Of a DNA stretch of 55,231 nt, positions 1 to 8,343 are shown piece by piece. The stretch is taken from NCBI GenBank assembly GCA_903874895.1, contig CAIQUG010000064.1, positions 1-55,231 of the forward strand, in the 5' to 3' direction. Source of the DNA: an uncultured Caulobacterales bacterium (lineage in GTDB: Bacteria; Pseudomonadota; Alphaproteobacteria; Caulobacterales; Caulobacteraceae). The stretch's first letter is position 1. Each line of letters begins with the position of its first letter. The translations under genes were made by a program, and so were the position numbers. The notes beneath the pieces were generated by a model. It was not told the DNA's origin. It saw only the letters and a program-made list of their open reading frames with translations, and ran no database searches.

Positions 1-2
1 AG

Positions 3-605
3 GGCGTCGTGCGGGGGCTGTTGCTGGGCGGCATCCTGGGGTTCGTGCTGCTGTCGGCCATCATTGGCGTGCTCTACGCCACCGGCTTCATCCACTTCGC
101 GCCCGTGAGCTTCGAGGGCGGCACCGGCCTCATGTGGCTGGCGGGGTTCTCCGCCCTGTTCCTTTTCGTGGCGCTGGTGGAGGAGGGGCTGATCCGCGGC
201 CCGCTGCTGGCCCTCATCGCCAGGGCCGGAGGCTTCTGGCCGGCGGCGATCGTCACCAGCCTGCTGTTCCTGGCCCTTCACCTGGGCAACAAGGGCGAGA
301 CCGTCATCGGCATCGCCAATGTCGGCCTGGTGGGCCTGGCTCTCGCCTGGATCCGGTACCGCACCGGCAATCTGTGGCTGGCCATCGGCTATCATGCCAC
401 CTGGGATTTCGCGCAGAGCTATGTGTTCGGCGTGCCGGACAGCGGCCTGATGATCAAGGGCTCCCTCACCGTGGCCACCCTGGGGGCCGGTCCGGAGTGG
501 CTGACCGGCGGGACGGCGGGACCGGAGGGCGGTCTGCTGTGCAGCCTGGCCGTGGTCCTTCTGATGCTGGCGGTCGACCGCCTCTGGCCCCGTCGGACCG
601 CCTGA
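3..605 (+). CDS. CPBP family intramembrane metalloprotease (5' end outside window)
   Basis: This is a hydrophobic protein with several membrane segments carrying the CPBP/Abi (CAAX prenyl protease-like) signature. That signature is the glutamate pair and arginine in EEGLIRGPLL, a histidine in FLALHLGN, and a second histidine in LAIGYHATWDF, which together form the presumed zinc/catalytic site inside the membrane. The reading frame is open to the left edge with no stop, so the GTG at 9 is probably not the true start and the N-terminal membrane segments are missing; family members are usually 220-300 residues and 198-200 are seen here. Bacterial CPBP proteins include bacteriocin-immunity and processing peptidases, but the substrate cannot be told. 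It converges with purL, leaving 40 bp between the stops. Confidence 0.82.
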   Translation, partial: GVVRGLLLGGILGFVLLSAIIGVLYATGFIHFAPVSFEGGTGLMWLAGFSALFLFVALVEEGLIRGPLLALIARAGGFWPAAIVTSLLFLALHLGNKGETVIGIANVGLVGLALAWIRYRTGNLWLAIGYHATWDFAQSYVFGVPDSGLMIKGSLTVATLGAGPEWLTGGTAGPEGGLLCSLAVVLLMLAVDRLWPRRTA

Positions 606-645
606 AACAGGACAGCCCGGCGTACCGCCTCAGCCGCGATCGTCC

Positions 646-2880
646 TCAGACCGGCGCATTCATGAAGGCGGGCATCCAGCCCTCGTGGGTGGCGCGCAGG
701 TCGTCCAGATCGATGGCCACGATCTCGCCCGCCGGACCGCGCAGCGCCAGTTCGCACCCCCCTGCCACGCCGATCACCTCGTAGGGGACGCCGGCCGTGG
801 CGCAGGCCTCGTCCAGGGCGTCCAGCTGCGCCGGGTCAAGAGCCAGCAGATAGCGGGCCTGGTCCTCGCCGAAATAGAAGGCATGGTCGGCGATCGCCGT
901 GGGATTGGACAGGCCGATCCCGACGCCGGAGGCCAGTGCCATCTCCGCCGCGGCGACCACGAGCCCCCCGTCGGACAGGTCGTGCACGACCTTGAGCTGG
1001 CCGGAGGCGATCAGCCCGCGGACCACGCCCGCGGCGGCCCGCTCCGCCTTCAGGTCCACCGGCGGCGGGGCCCCGTCCTCGCGGCCGAGCACGTCCCGCA
1101 GGTAGAGGGTGGCCCCCAGCGCGCCCCGGGTCTCGCCGAGCAGGGCCAGCACCTGGCCGGCCTTCAGCCCGCCGAAGCCCGCCCGCCTTGTGCTGTCAAC
1201 CAGCAGGCCCACGGCACCGACCGTCGGGGTCGGCGGGATCGCCTTGCCATTGGTCTCGTTGTACAGGGACACGTTGCCGCTGACGACGGGGAAGTCCAGT
1301 TCGCGACAGGCCTCGGCCATGCCGTCGATGGCGCGGACAATCTGGCCCATGATCTCGGGCCGCTCGGGATTGCCGAAGTTCAGGTTGTCGGTGATGGCGA
1401 TGGGCTCGGCCCCGACGGCGGACAGGTTGCGGTAGGCCTCGGCCACCGCCTGCTTGCCGCCCTCGTAGGGATCGGCCTCCACATAGCGCGGCGTGCAGTC
1501 GGAGGTGACGGCCAGCGCCTTGTCCGTCCCGTGCACCCGCACGATGCCCGCATCCGCCGCGGTGGCGGAATCGGCCAGGGTGTCGGCCATCACGTGGCGG
1601 TCATACTGCTCCCACAGCCAGCGCTTGGAGGCCCCGTCCGGGCTGCCCAGCAGGGCGAGGACGGCCGTGCGCCAGTCGGTGGGGGCGGGGACGTCCTTGG
1701 CCGTCAGCACCGGGCGCTTCACAGGCTCGGTCCAGGGTCGGTCGTAGAGGGGAGCGTCATCGGACAGGGGGCCCAGCGGCAGGTCGCAGACCACCTCGCC
1801 CTTGTGGGTCAGCACGATCCGGCCGGTGGAGGTGGTGACGCCGATCACGGCGGCGTCGAGACCCCACTTGTGGAACACGTCGTAGGCGTCCTGCTCCCGG
1901 CCGGGCTTGAGGATGGCCAGCATCCGCTCCTGGCTTTCGGAGAGCATCATCTCGTAGGCGCTCATGCTCGTCTCGCGCTGGGGCACGGCGTCGAGGTCGA
2001 GGGCGATGCCGAGACCGCCCTTGCCCGCCATCTCCACCGAGGAGGAGGTGAGGCCGGCGGCCCCCATGTCCTGGATGGCGGCCACGGCGCCGAGGCCCAT
2101 CAGTTCCAGCGTCGCCTCGATCAGCAGCTTTTCCGCAAAGGGGTCGCCGACCTGCACGGTGGGGCGCTTCTCGTCGGAGGCCTCGTCGAATTCGGCGGAC
2201 GCCATGGTGGCCCCGTGGATGCCGTCCCGGCCGGTCTTGGAGCCGAAATAGACCACCGGCAGGCCCGGTTCCGGGGCGGCGGAGTAGAAGATCTTGTCGG
2301 CATCGGCCAGGCCCACGCACATGGCGTTCACCAGGATGTTGCCGTCATAGCCGGAGTGGAAGTTGGTCTCCCCCGCCACGGTGGGCACGCCGACGCAGTT
2401 GCCGTAGCCGCCGATGCCCGACACCACGCCCGCCACCAGCCGCCGGGTCTTGGGATGGTCTGGCGAGCCGAAGCGCAGGGCGTTCAGCAGGGCCACCGGC
2501 CGCGCGCCCATGGTGAAGACGTCGCGCATGATGCCGCCGACCCCCGTCGCCGCGCCCTGATAGGGCTCGATGTAGGACGGGTGGTTGTGGCTTTCCATCT
2601 TGAAGATGCAGGCCTGGCCGTCGCCGATGTCCACCACGCCAGCATTCTCGCCGGGGCCGCAGATGACCCGCGGGCCGGTCACCGGGAACTTGCGCAGGTG
2701 CTTGCGGGACGACTTGTAGGAGCAGTGCTCGCTCCACATCACGCTGAACACGCCCAGTTCCACCTCGTTAGGCTCGCGGCCGAGACGGTCGAGGATGATG
2801 GCGTATTCCTCCGGCTTCAGGCCGAATTCGAGGGCGAGGTCAGCAATGGACTTGCTGGGGGATCTGGCGGGTGTGGTCAT
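646..2880 (-). CDS. purL: Phosphoribosylformylglycinamidine synthase subunit PurL
   Basis: This is the cytosolic fourth step of de novo purine synthesis: the ATP-dependent amidotransfer converting FGAR to FGAM, working with PurS and the glutaminase PurQ. The 744-residue length fits the small (multi-subunit) PurL class rather than the 1300-residue fused form. Visible signatures are [16 protein letters not shown] near residue 50, GPGENAG, the [18 protein letters not shown] nucleotide-binding stretch near residue 95, and the repeated AIRS-type half in the C-terminus ([28 protein letters not shown]). The ATG at 2880 lies only 18 bp after the stop of the efflux outer-membrane gene on the same strand, so it either has a promoter inside that gene or is co-transcribed with the efflux operon. 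purS and purQ are not in the window. Confidence 0.97.
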   Translation of the reverse strand: MTTPARSPSKSIADLALEFGLKPEEYAIILDRLGREPNEVELGVFSVMWSEHCSYKSSRKHLRKFPVTGPRVICGPGENAGVVDIGDGQACIFKMESHNHPSYIEPYQGAATGVGGIMRDVFTMGARPVALLNALRFGSPDHPKTRRLVAGVVSGIGGYGNCVGVPTVAGETNFHSGYDGNILVNAMCVGLADADKIFYSAAPEPGLPVVYFGSKTGRDGIHGATMASAEFDEASDEKRPTVQVGDPFAEKLLIEATLELMGLGAVAAIQDMGAAGLTSSSVEMAGKGGLGIALDLDAVPQRETSMSAYEMMLSESQERMLAILKPGREQDAYDVFHKWGLDAAVIGVTTSTGRIVLTHKGEVVCDLPLGPLSDDAPLYDRPWTEPVKRPVLTAKDVPAPTDWRTAVLALLGSPDGASKRWLWEQYDRHVMADTLADSATAADAGIVRVHGTDKALAVTSDCTPRYVEADPYEGGKQAVAEAYRNLSAVGAEPIAITDNLNFGNPERPEIMGQIVRAIDGMAEACRELDFPVVSGNVSLYNETNGKAIPPTPTVGAVGLLVDSTRRAGFGGLKAGQVLALLGETRGALGATLYLRDVLGREDGAPPPVDLKAERAAAGVVRGLIASGQLKVVHDLSDGGLVVAAAEMALASGVGIGLSNPTAIADHAFYFGEDQARYLLALDPAQLDALDEACATAGVPYEVIGVAGGCELALRGPAGEIVAIDLDDLRATHEGWMPAFMNAPV

Positions 2881-2898
2881 CAGGTGGGGTTAGCGGAT

Positions 2899-4353
2899 TC
2901 ACGCGCCGTGCGCCAGACCGCGACCGGTGGCGACGAACAGGGCCATGGCGTCCAGCCGCAGCTGGCCTTCGGCCCGGGCCACGCCCAGGCGGGCATTGCT
3001 CAGCTGGCGGGAGGCATCGATCACCGGGAACAGGCCCGTGGCACCGGCGCCATAGGCCAGCCGGTTCAGGCGCAGGGTCTCCGCCGCATGATCCACTGAT
3101 GCATGCTGGGCGGCCAGGGCTTCCTGGTCCCGCTGCACCGCCTGCATCAGGTCCGCCACCTGGCCGAAGGCGCGGAGCACGGTCTGCTGGTAGGCGGCGA
3201 CGGCGGCCCGACGCCTGGCCTCTGCCCCCTTCACGCCGGCGCGCAGGCGTCCACCGTCGAAGACAGGCGCCGTCGCCCCCGCCGCCAGACCAAACGCAGT
3301 CGACGGATAGTTGAAGATGTTCTCCGGCCTGAGGGCCCCTTGCGTGATCTGGGCGCTGAGGGACAGGTTCGGATAGAGCCTTGCCGTGGCCACGCCCACA
3401 TCGGCGGTGGCGGCATGCAGTCGCGCCTCCGCCGCCAGGATGTCCGGCCGCTGATGCGCCAGCTCCGACGGCACGGCCACGGGCAGGCTGGCGGGCACGG
3501 GGAGGGCAGCCAGGTCGAAGTCCGGCGGGGTCCAGTCCGACGGCGCGTGTCCGGTGAGCACCGCCAGGGCATGGCGCGCGGTGTCCAGCTGCTTCTTCAG
3601 CGGTGCCACCAGGGTCTGGTCGGCCGCCAGCTGGGCGCTGGCACTGACGCCGGCACTGTGGGCCTCGCCGCCGGCCTTTTCCGCCTGCTGGGCCAGATCC
3701 ACCGTGCGGCGGTCATCGGCCAGGATGGCGTCCACCTGGGCCAGCTCCTCCCGCAGCACGGCCAGGGTCACGGCCTGGGTGGCCACCTGGCCGGTGAGGA
3801 TCAGCCAGGCGGCGTCCCGTTGATGGAGCGCCGCTTCCGCCCGGGCCGCGGCGCCTTCGCTGCCCCGGCGGGCGAGACCGAAGGCGTCGAGTGGAAAGCT
3901 GACCGCGCCGCCGAGGGAATAGAGGCTGAACTCCGGATTGTTGGGGAAGCCACCGCCGCTGAAGCCGAAGGCGGCGAGGTTCAGCCGGTTCTGCGATGCT
4001 CCGGTGCTGGCGGAGACCTCCGGCAATTCGGCACCCCGGGCCGCGGCCAGCTCCGCCCGGGCGGCGTCGAGGCTGGCATCGGCGGACGCGATCTCCGGAT
4101 TGGCGGCCAGGGCCAGACGGATGACCGCATCCAGGTCCTTCGACGGGAACAGGGTCCACCAGTCCCGGGCCACCGCCTCGCCGGGGCCGGACAGCACCAC
4201 GGGGGAGGCACCGCCTCGCTCGTCCGCAGGGCGGTAGTCCCTGGCCATGGTCAGGGGTGCGGGGGACGTGAAGTCCGGTCCCACGGCGGCGCAGCTGCTC
4301 AACAGGGCGGCGAGGGCGAGGGGCGTGAGGGTTCGGATCAGGGTCGGTTTCAA
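2899..4353 (-). CDS. NodT-family efflux outer-membrane lipoprotein
   Basis: This is the outer-membrane channel component of a tripartite efflux pump. It begins with a lipoprotein signal peptide whose lipobox (LLSSC) places the lipidated cysteine at residue 21, followed by the CAAVGPDF start typical of NodT/OprM-type RND outer-membrane lipoproteins. The remainder shows the two alanine-rich helical repeats of the TolC fold, with recognisable stretches such as RPDILAAEARLHAATADVG and LYPNLSLSAQ. At 484 residues it is normal length. It starts 4 bp after the stop of the DHA2 transporter, so the pump, adaptor and channel form one operon. NodT-type channels more often pair with RND pumps but DHA2/HlyD pairing also occurs. 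Confidence 0.95.
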   Translation of the reverse strand: MKPTLIRTLTPLALAALLSSCAAVGPDFTSPAPLTMARDYRPADERGGASPVVLSGPGEAVARDWWTLFPSKDLDAVIRLALAANPEIASADASLDAARAELAAARGAELPEVSASTGASQNRLNLAAFGFSGGGFPNNPEFSLYSLGGAVSFPLDAFGLARRGSEGAAARAEAALHQRDAAWLILTGQVATQAVTLAVLREELAQVDAILADDRRTVDLAQQAEKAGGEAHSAGVSASAQLAADQTLVAPLKKQLDTARHALAVLTGHAPSDWTPPDFDLAALPVPASLPVAVPSELAHQRPDILAAEARLHAATADVGVATARLYPNLSLSAQITQGALRPENIFNYPSTAFGLAAGATAPVFDGGRLRAGVKGAEARRRAAVAAYQQTVLRAFGQVADLMQAVQRDQEALAAQHASVDHAAETLRLNRLAYGAGATGLFPVIDASRQLSNARLGVARAEGQLRLDAMALFVATGRGLAHGA

Positions 4354-4357
4354 CGGA

Positions 4358-5896
4358 CTACTCCACCGCCGAATGCAGGTCGGCGGCCAGGCTGGCCTTC
4401 GGGGGACGCAGGAGGATCAGGATCGGCAGGGCGAGCAGGCAGATGACCATGATCGCCTTGAAGGCATCGACGTAGGCGACCATGGCCGCCTGCCGGGCGA
4501 TCTCGGCGGTGATCCGGGCCAGCGCCGACGGGCTCTGCGGATCGATGACCCGGCCCAGCATGTTCATGGCCGGATTGTCGGCGCGGATGTGGTCGTTCAG
4601 TTCCGAGCGGGTGACCTCCATCGCCTGGATCTGCGAGGCGGCCAGCAGGGAGATGCCGGCGCTGGAGCCGATGTTGCGGATCAGGGTGAACAGCCCCGCC
4701 CCCTCGGTCCGCAGGGATCCGGGCAGGGTGGAGAAGGCGATGGTGGACAGGGGCACGAACAGCAGGCCCATGCCCAGGCCCTGGGTCAGCCCCGCGAGGA
4801 TCAGCGGGCTCGACGACATGTAGAGGGAGAAGTGGGTCATCTGCCAGGTGGACAGCGCCATCAGGCCAAGACCCACGCTCAGGATCAGCCGGTTGTCGAT
4901 TCGCCCCACCAGTCGGCCGACGAAGAACATGGCGATCAGCGTACCCACCCCCCGGGGCGCCAGCACCAGGCCGGCCTGGGTCACGGGATAGCCGAGCAAC
5001 GTCTCGATCATCGGCGGCAGGAGGGCGGTGGTGGAGAACATCAGGACGCCGATGATCAGGCTGAAACCTGCGGCCGTGACGAAGTTGCGGTCCCGCAGCA
5101 GCTCCCGGCTGATGAAGGGCTGCCTCGCCGTCAGGGTCTGGGTGATGCAGAGATAGAGGGCGATGCTGGCGATGATCGCCTCGATCCAGATCTCCGAGGA
5201 ACTGAACCAGTCCAGGCCCTCTCCCCGGTCGAACATCAGCTGGCCCACGCCCACGGCCACCGCCAGGAACAGGAAGCCCATCAGGTCGAACCGCTTGGTC
5301 GCCGCCGGGCGGCCGCCGGGGACGAAGGTCCAGATGCCGAGGAAGGAGGCAATGCCGAAGGGCACGTTGATGTAGAACACCCAGCGCCAGGAGAAATGGT
5401 CGGTCAGATAGCCCCCCAGCACCGGTCCCATGATCGGGCCCAGCATGGAGGCCATCCCCCAGACGGCCATGGCCTGGCCCTGCTTCTCCCGGGGATTGAT
5501 GTCCAGCAGCACCGACTGGGCCAGCGGGATCAGCGGCGCGCCGCAGATGCCCTGCAGCAGGCGGAAGCCCACGATCTGCACCAGGTTCTGCGCGACGCCG
5601 CACAGGGCCGAGGCGATGGTGAAGCCCACCACGCTGACCAGAAACACGTTCTTCTGTCCGAACCGGGACGACAGGGCCCCGGTCAGGGGGGTCATGATCG
5701 CCGCCGACACGATGTAGGAGGTCAGGACCCAGTTCACCTGGTCGGCGCTGGCCGAAACGCTGCCCTGGATATGGGGCAGCGCCACGTTGGCGATGGTCAT
5801 GTCGAGGGCGTTCATCAGCGTCGCGGTCATGATCGACGCGGTGATCATCAGGCGGGTGAAGCCGTCGCTGCGCCCCGGGGCCGGGGTCCCGCTCAT
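4358..5896 (-). CDS. DHA2 family MFS drug efflux transporter (EmrB/QacA type)
   Basis: This is a 512-residue, approximately 14-segment inner-membrane proton antiporter. The first helix carries the MNALDMTIANVALPHIQG signature of the EmrB/QacA subfamily. Motif A is visible as LSSRFGQKNVFLVS, and motif C, the antiporter signature, as GPIMGPVLGGYLTDHFSWRW. The gene overlaps the adaptor gene by 4 bp (ATGA) and precedes the NodT-type channel, the arrangement of an EmrAB-OMF pump that spans both membranes. Substrates are typically hydrophobic drugs, uncouplers or plant aromatics, but none can be deduced. The divergent LysR gene is the likely regulator by position. Confidence 0.96.
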   Translation of the reverse strand: MSGTPAPGRSDGFTRLMITASIMTATLMNALDMTIANVALPHIQGSVSASADQVNWVLTSYIVSAAIMTPLTGALSSRFGQKNVFLVSVVGFTIASALCGVAQNLVQIVGFRLLQGICGAPLIPLAQSVLLDINPREKQGQAMAVWGMASMLGPIMGPVLGGYLTDHFSWRWVFYINVPFGIASFLGIWTFVPGGRPAATKRFDLMGFLFLAVAVGVGQLMFDRGEGLDWFSSSEIWIEAIIASIALYLCITQTLTARQPFISRELLRDRNFVTAAGFSLIIGVLMFSTTALLPPMIETLLGYPVTQAGLVLAPRGVGTLIAMFFVGRLVGRIDNRLILSVGLGLMALSTWQMTHFSLYMSSSPLILAGLTQGLGMGLLFVPLSTIAFSTLPGSLRTEGAGLFTLIRNIGSSAGISLLAASQIQAMEVTRSELNDHIRADNPAMNMLGRVIDPQSPSALARITAEIARQAAMVAYVDAFKAIMVICLLALPILILLRPPKASLAADLHSAVE

Positions 5897-7026
5897 GGCC
5901 GGGCCGCCGCTCCGCCGCCGTCGGACGCGCCCTTGGTATCGATCTTCACCCGGGCACTGAGGCCGGCCTGAAGGGGATGGGCCTTCAGGTCCTGATCATC
6001 CAGTTCCACGCGAACGGTCACCCGCTGCACCACCTTCACCCAGTTGCCGGTGGCGTTTTCCGGCGGAAGCAGGGCGAAGCTGGAGCCGGTGCCGGGGGAC
6101 AGGCTCGCCACCTTGCCGTGATAGGTGACGCCCTTGTGGGCATCCACCTCCACCGTGGCGGACTGGCCGGGGCGCACATGGGCGAGCTGGTCTTCCTTGA
6201 GATTGGCGTCGATCCACATGCGCGGCGAGACCAGCGAGAACAGGGGCTGGGCGGCGTTCACGTAGTTGCCGACCTGCAGCTGCTCCACCTTGGTGGCGAC
6301 CCCGTCCTGCGGCGCCGTGATGATCCCGTAGGAGCGGTTCAGCCGGTCCCGGGCCACCATGGCGTCGGCGGCGCGGACGGATGGGTGCCGGTCCGCGGCG
6401 CCATCCGGCGATCCGCCCAGCTGGGCCATGGCCGCGGCCTCGGCCTCCCTGGCCGCGGACAGCTTCTGTCCGGCGGAATCCACGGCATTCTGGGCGAGAT
6501 CCACCTGCGACTGGGAGGCGACACCGGCGGACAGCAGGGTCTTCTGCCGGGTCAGCTCCCGCTGCTGATAGGCCAGCGTGTCCGCCGCCGCCGCCGTCTC
6601 CGCCCGTCGCTGGCCATAGGCGGCGCGGTAGGCATCGATCTGCAGCCGGGCCTGGGCGGCCATGGCCTCGCTCTGGGACAGGGCGGTCTCCAGGGGTTGG
6701 GGGTCGAGGCGGAACAGCACGTCGCCGGTGCGCACCAGCTGGTTCTCATGCACCGCCACCTGGATCACCCGACCGGGAATGTTGCTGGACACCTGGACCC
6801 GGGCGGCCTGGACATAGGCATCGTCGGTGGTCTGGTAGCGACCGCCGGTCAGCCAGACGAACAGGGCCCCGGCGATGACCAACACCGGCACGCCGACCAT
6901 CAGCGGCAGCCTCAGGCGCTCCGCCAGCGGGCGGGGCGGCATCACCTCGTCGCGGCCGATGCGGCCCTCGACGCTGGTCACGCGGGGTGCCTGGGCTGCG
7001 CCGGCCTCGGAACTGTTCGCACTCAT
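5893..7026 (-). CDS. HlyD/EmrA-type membrane fusion protein of the efflux pump
   Basis: This periplasmic adaptor links the DHA2 pump to the NodT channel. It has a short cytosolic N-terminus, one membrane anchor around residues 35-60 (LMVGVPVLVIAGALFVWLTG), and the EmrA/HlyD start of the barrel-sandwich domain (YQTTDDAYVQAARVQVSSNI). Then come the lipoyl half GDVLFRLDPQPLE, a long alpha-helical hairpin over about residues 120-210, the second lipoyl half (ITAPQDGVATKVEQLQVG) and a beta-barrel. Its length of 377 residues is typical. It is the first gene of the operon, with its start facing the LysR gene across a 169-bp divergent spacer, so the operon promoter lies there. Confidence 0.95.
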   Translation of the reverse strand: MSANSSEAGAAQAPRVTSVEGRIGRDEVMPPRPLAERLRLPLMVGVPVLVIAGALFVWLTGGRYQTTDDAYVQAARVQVSSNIPGRVIQVAVHENQLVRTGDVLFRLDPQPLETALSQSEAMAAQARLQIDAYRAAYGQRRAETAAAADTLAYQQRELTRQKTLLSAGVASQSQVDLAQNAVDSAGQKLSAAREAEAAAMAQLGGSPDGAADRHPSVRAADAMVARDRLNRSYGIITAPQDGVATKVEQLQVGNYVNAAQPLFSLVSPRMWIDANLKEDQLAHVRPGQSATVEVDAHKGVTYHGKVASLSPGTGSSFALLPPENATGNWVKVVQRVTVRVELDDQDLKAHPLQAGLSARVKIDTKGASDGGGAAARP

Positions 7027-7156
7027 CGGTTCATCCTGATCGGCGGCAGGCCAGGCATGGGTGCCGCGGTTCGTCGCTTCCCACGCAGCGCCGCACGTCG
7101 GGAGTGTAGCACGACCCCGGAGGCGACCTTACATGGTGCGTTGCACAAATAGTCCT

Positions 7157-7185
7157 TTGACACTATGATCCAAATGGATTTTGAT
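7157..7185 (+). promoter_or_regulatory. Possible promoter and operator of the LysR gene
   Basis: A perfect TTGACA hexamer sits at 7157-7162, and a 12-bp inverted repeat ATCCA-AA-TGGAT at 7168-7179 lies directly downstream. If TTGACA is a -35 element, the -10 would fall near 7180-7185 (TTGATC, poor), leaving almost no 5' leader before the ATG at 7196. LysR regulators commonly bind such dyads in the spacer shared with their divergent target, here the efflux operon. The assignment rests only on the sequence pattern. Confidence 0.35.
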
Positions 7186-7195
7186 CAACAAAACC

Positions 7196-8164
7196 ATGAA
7201 GAAAATTCATTTCGCTAATCTTGACCTCAATCTCCTCAGGGTTTTCGAGGCCCTGATCGAGGAGCGCAGCGTCACCCGGGCGGGGGAGCGGCTGGGCCTG
7301 ACCCAGTCGGCGGTCAGTCACGCGCTGAACCGCCTGCGCCTGACCCTGGGTGACGAGCTGTTCGTGCGCACGTCCGACGGGATGCGCCCCACCCCATGGG
7401 CGGTGGAGGCCGGACCCAAGGTCTCCCGCGCCCTGCAGATGATGCAGCGGGCGCTGGCCCCGTCGATGTTCGACCCGTCCACGTCGGATCGGCGCTTCGC
7501 CCTTGGCATGTCGCCCTATCTGTCCGCCGTCCTGGCACCGGGGCTGGTGCGGACGTTCCGCGACCTGGCCTCGCGGGCCGAGCTGGTCCTGCGCCATCAG
7601 GAGAAGAGTGTCACTGAAGCGCTGGACTCCGGACGCGTTGACATTGCCATCGGCGCCTTCGGCCGGTCGTCGGACCGGTTCGACCGCTGCGTGTTGTTCC
7701 AGGAGCAGCTGGTCTGGGTGATGCGAAAGGCGCATCCCCTGGCGGACGAGGACCTGACCCTCGAGCGGCTGGCCGCCGAGCCGCACCTGATCGTCTCCGC
7801 CACCGGCTCGATCTCGGAGATGGACACCGTCTTCATCGACAACGGGCTGGAGCGTCGGGTGATCTGGGACGATGACGGGGCCTATCTCGGGGCCATGTCC
7901 CGGGCCGGTCGGACGGCTGTGACCGGCATGACCGCGCCGGACAGCATCACGGCCCTGGCCATCGCCGCGGAAACCGACATTCTGGCCCTTGCCCCCCTGC
8001 GGATGGCCCGGCATTTCGGGCCAGCCTTTTCCCTCGTGATCAAGCCACCGCCGTACGAGACCCGCCCGATTGACGTCTGTGCCCTGTGGCGACGGGACCA
8101 GGGCAGTCATCCGGCCGTCGGCTGGCTGATCGAACTCCTTCAGGCAGAAGGCCATTCAGTTTAG
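7196..8164 (+). CDS. LysR-family transcriptional regulator (NodD-like subgroup)
   Basis: This is a DNA-binding regulator with an N-terminal winged HTH: DLNLLRVFEALIEERSVTRA, then the recognition helix region LTQSAVSHALNRLR, and the wing RTSDGMRPT. A periplasmic-binding-protein-like effector domain follows to the C-terminus. The order and spacing resemble the NodD/NahR/SyrM subgroup, which often senses aromatic compounds. The frame is open upstream to a TTG at 7181, but the ATG at 7196 gives the usual N-terminus and is preferred (322 residues). It is divergent from the HlyD-DHA2-NodT efflux operon, which makes it the probable controller of that pump; the inducer is unknown. Confidence 0.93.
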   Translation: MKKIHFANLDLNLLRVFEALIEERSVTRAGERLGLTQSAVSHALNRLRLTLGDELFVRTSDGMRPTPWAVEAGPKVSRALQMMQRALAPSMFDPSTSDRRFALGMSPYLSAVLAPGLVRTFRDLASRAELVLRHQEKSVTEALDSGRVDIAIGAFGRSSDRFDRCVLFQEQLVWVMRKAHPLADEDLTLERLAAEPHLIVSATGSISEMDTVFIDNGLERRVIWDDDGAYLGAMSRAGRTAVTGMTAPDSITALAIAAETDILALAPLRMARHFGPAFSLVIKPPPYETRPIDVCALWRRDQGSHPAVGWLIELLQAEGHSV

Positions 8165-8227
8165 AATGCAAATAAAAAATCGAACAAAAACCGCCGAATA
8201 CAATGCGTATTGCAAGTATTGATGATC

Positions 8228-8242
8228 TTAATCGACCATTAA
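8228..8242 (+). promoter_or_regulatory. Perfect CtrA box (TTAA-N7-TTAA)
   Basis: The sequence TTAA-TCGACCA-TTAA matches the full CtrA operator consensus exactly. It lies about 100 bp upstream of the GGDEF-EAL gene in an AT-rich 179-bp spacer, which contrasts with the surrounding GC-rich DNA. Since ctrA itself is encoded 5.4 kb downstream in this window, direct control of this c-di-GMP gene by CtrA is a reasonable inference. Confidence 0.7.
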
Positions 8243-8343
8243 TGCTTCTTTTTCAATAAACTATTGCTTAACGATTTAGAATTGACCGTAAATTAAACAA
8301 ACGGCGACTAGGGTGGTCCCTTGCCAAAGGCGGGAGAGCCCTG

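Noticed and set aside
685-3099. 804-residue open frame on the + strand opposite purL
   Set aside because: It is antisense to a certain purL; the composition is low-complexity (His/Gly/Gln-rich) as expected of the antisense of GC-rich coding DNA, with no domain.
4247-5971. 574-residue open frame antisense to the DHA2 transporter
   Set aside because: It shadows a well-supported membrane protein; His/Gln/Gly/Asp-rich with no plausible fold or ribosome-binding site.
7181-7195. TTG start for the LysR regulator
   Set aside because: The ATG at 7196 gives the standard LysR N-terminus and is a stronger codon; neither has a clear ribosome-binding site.
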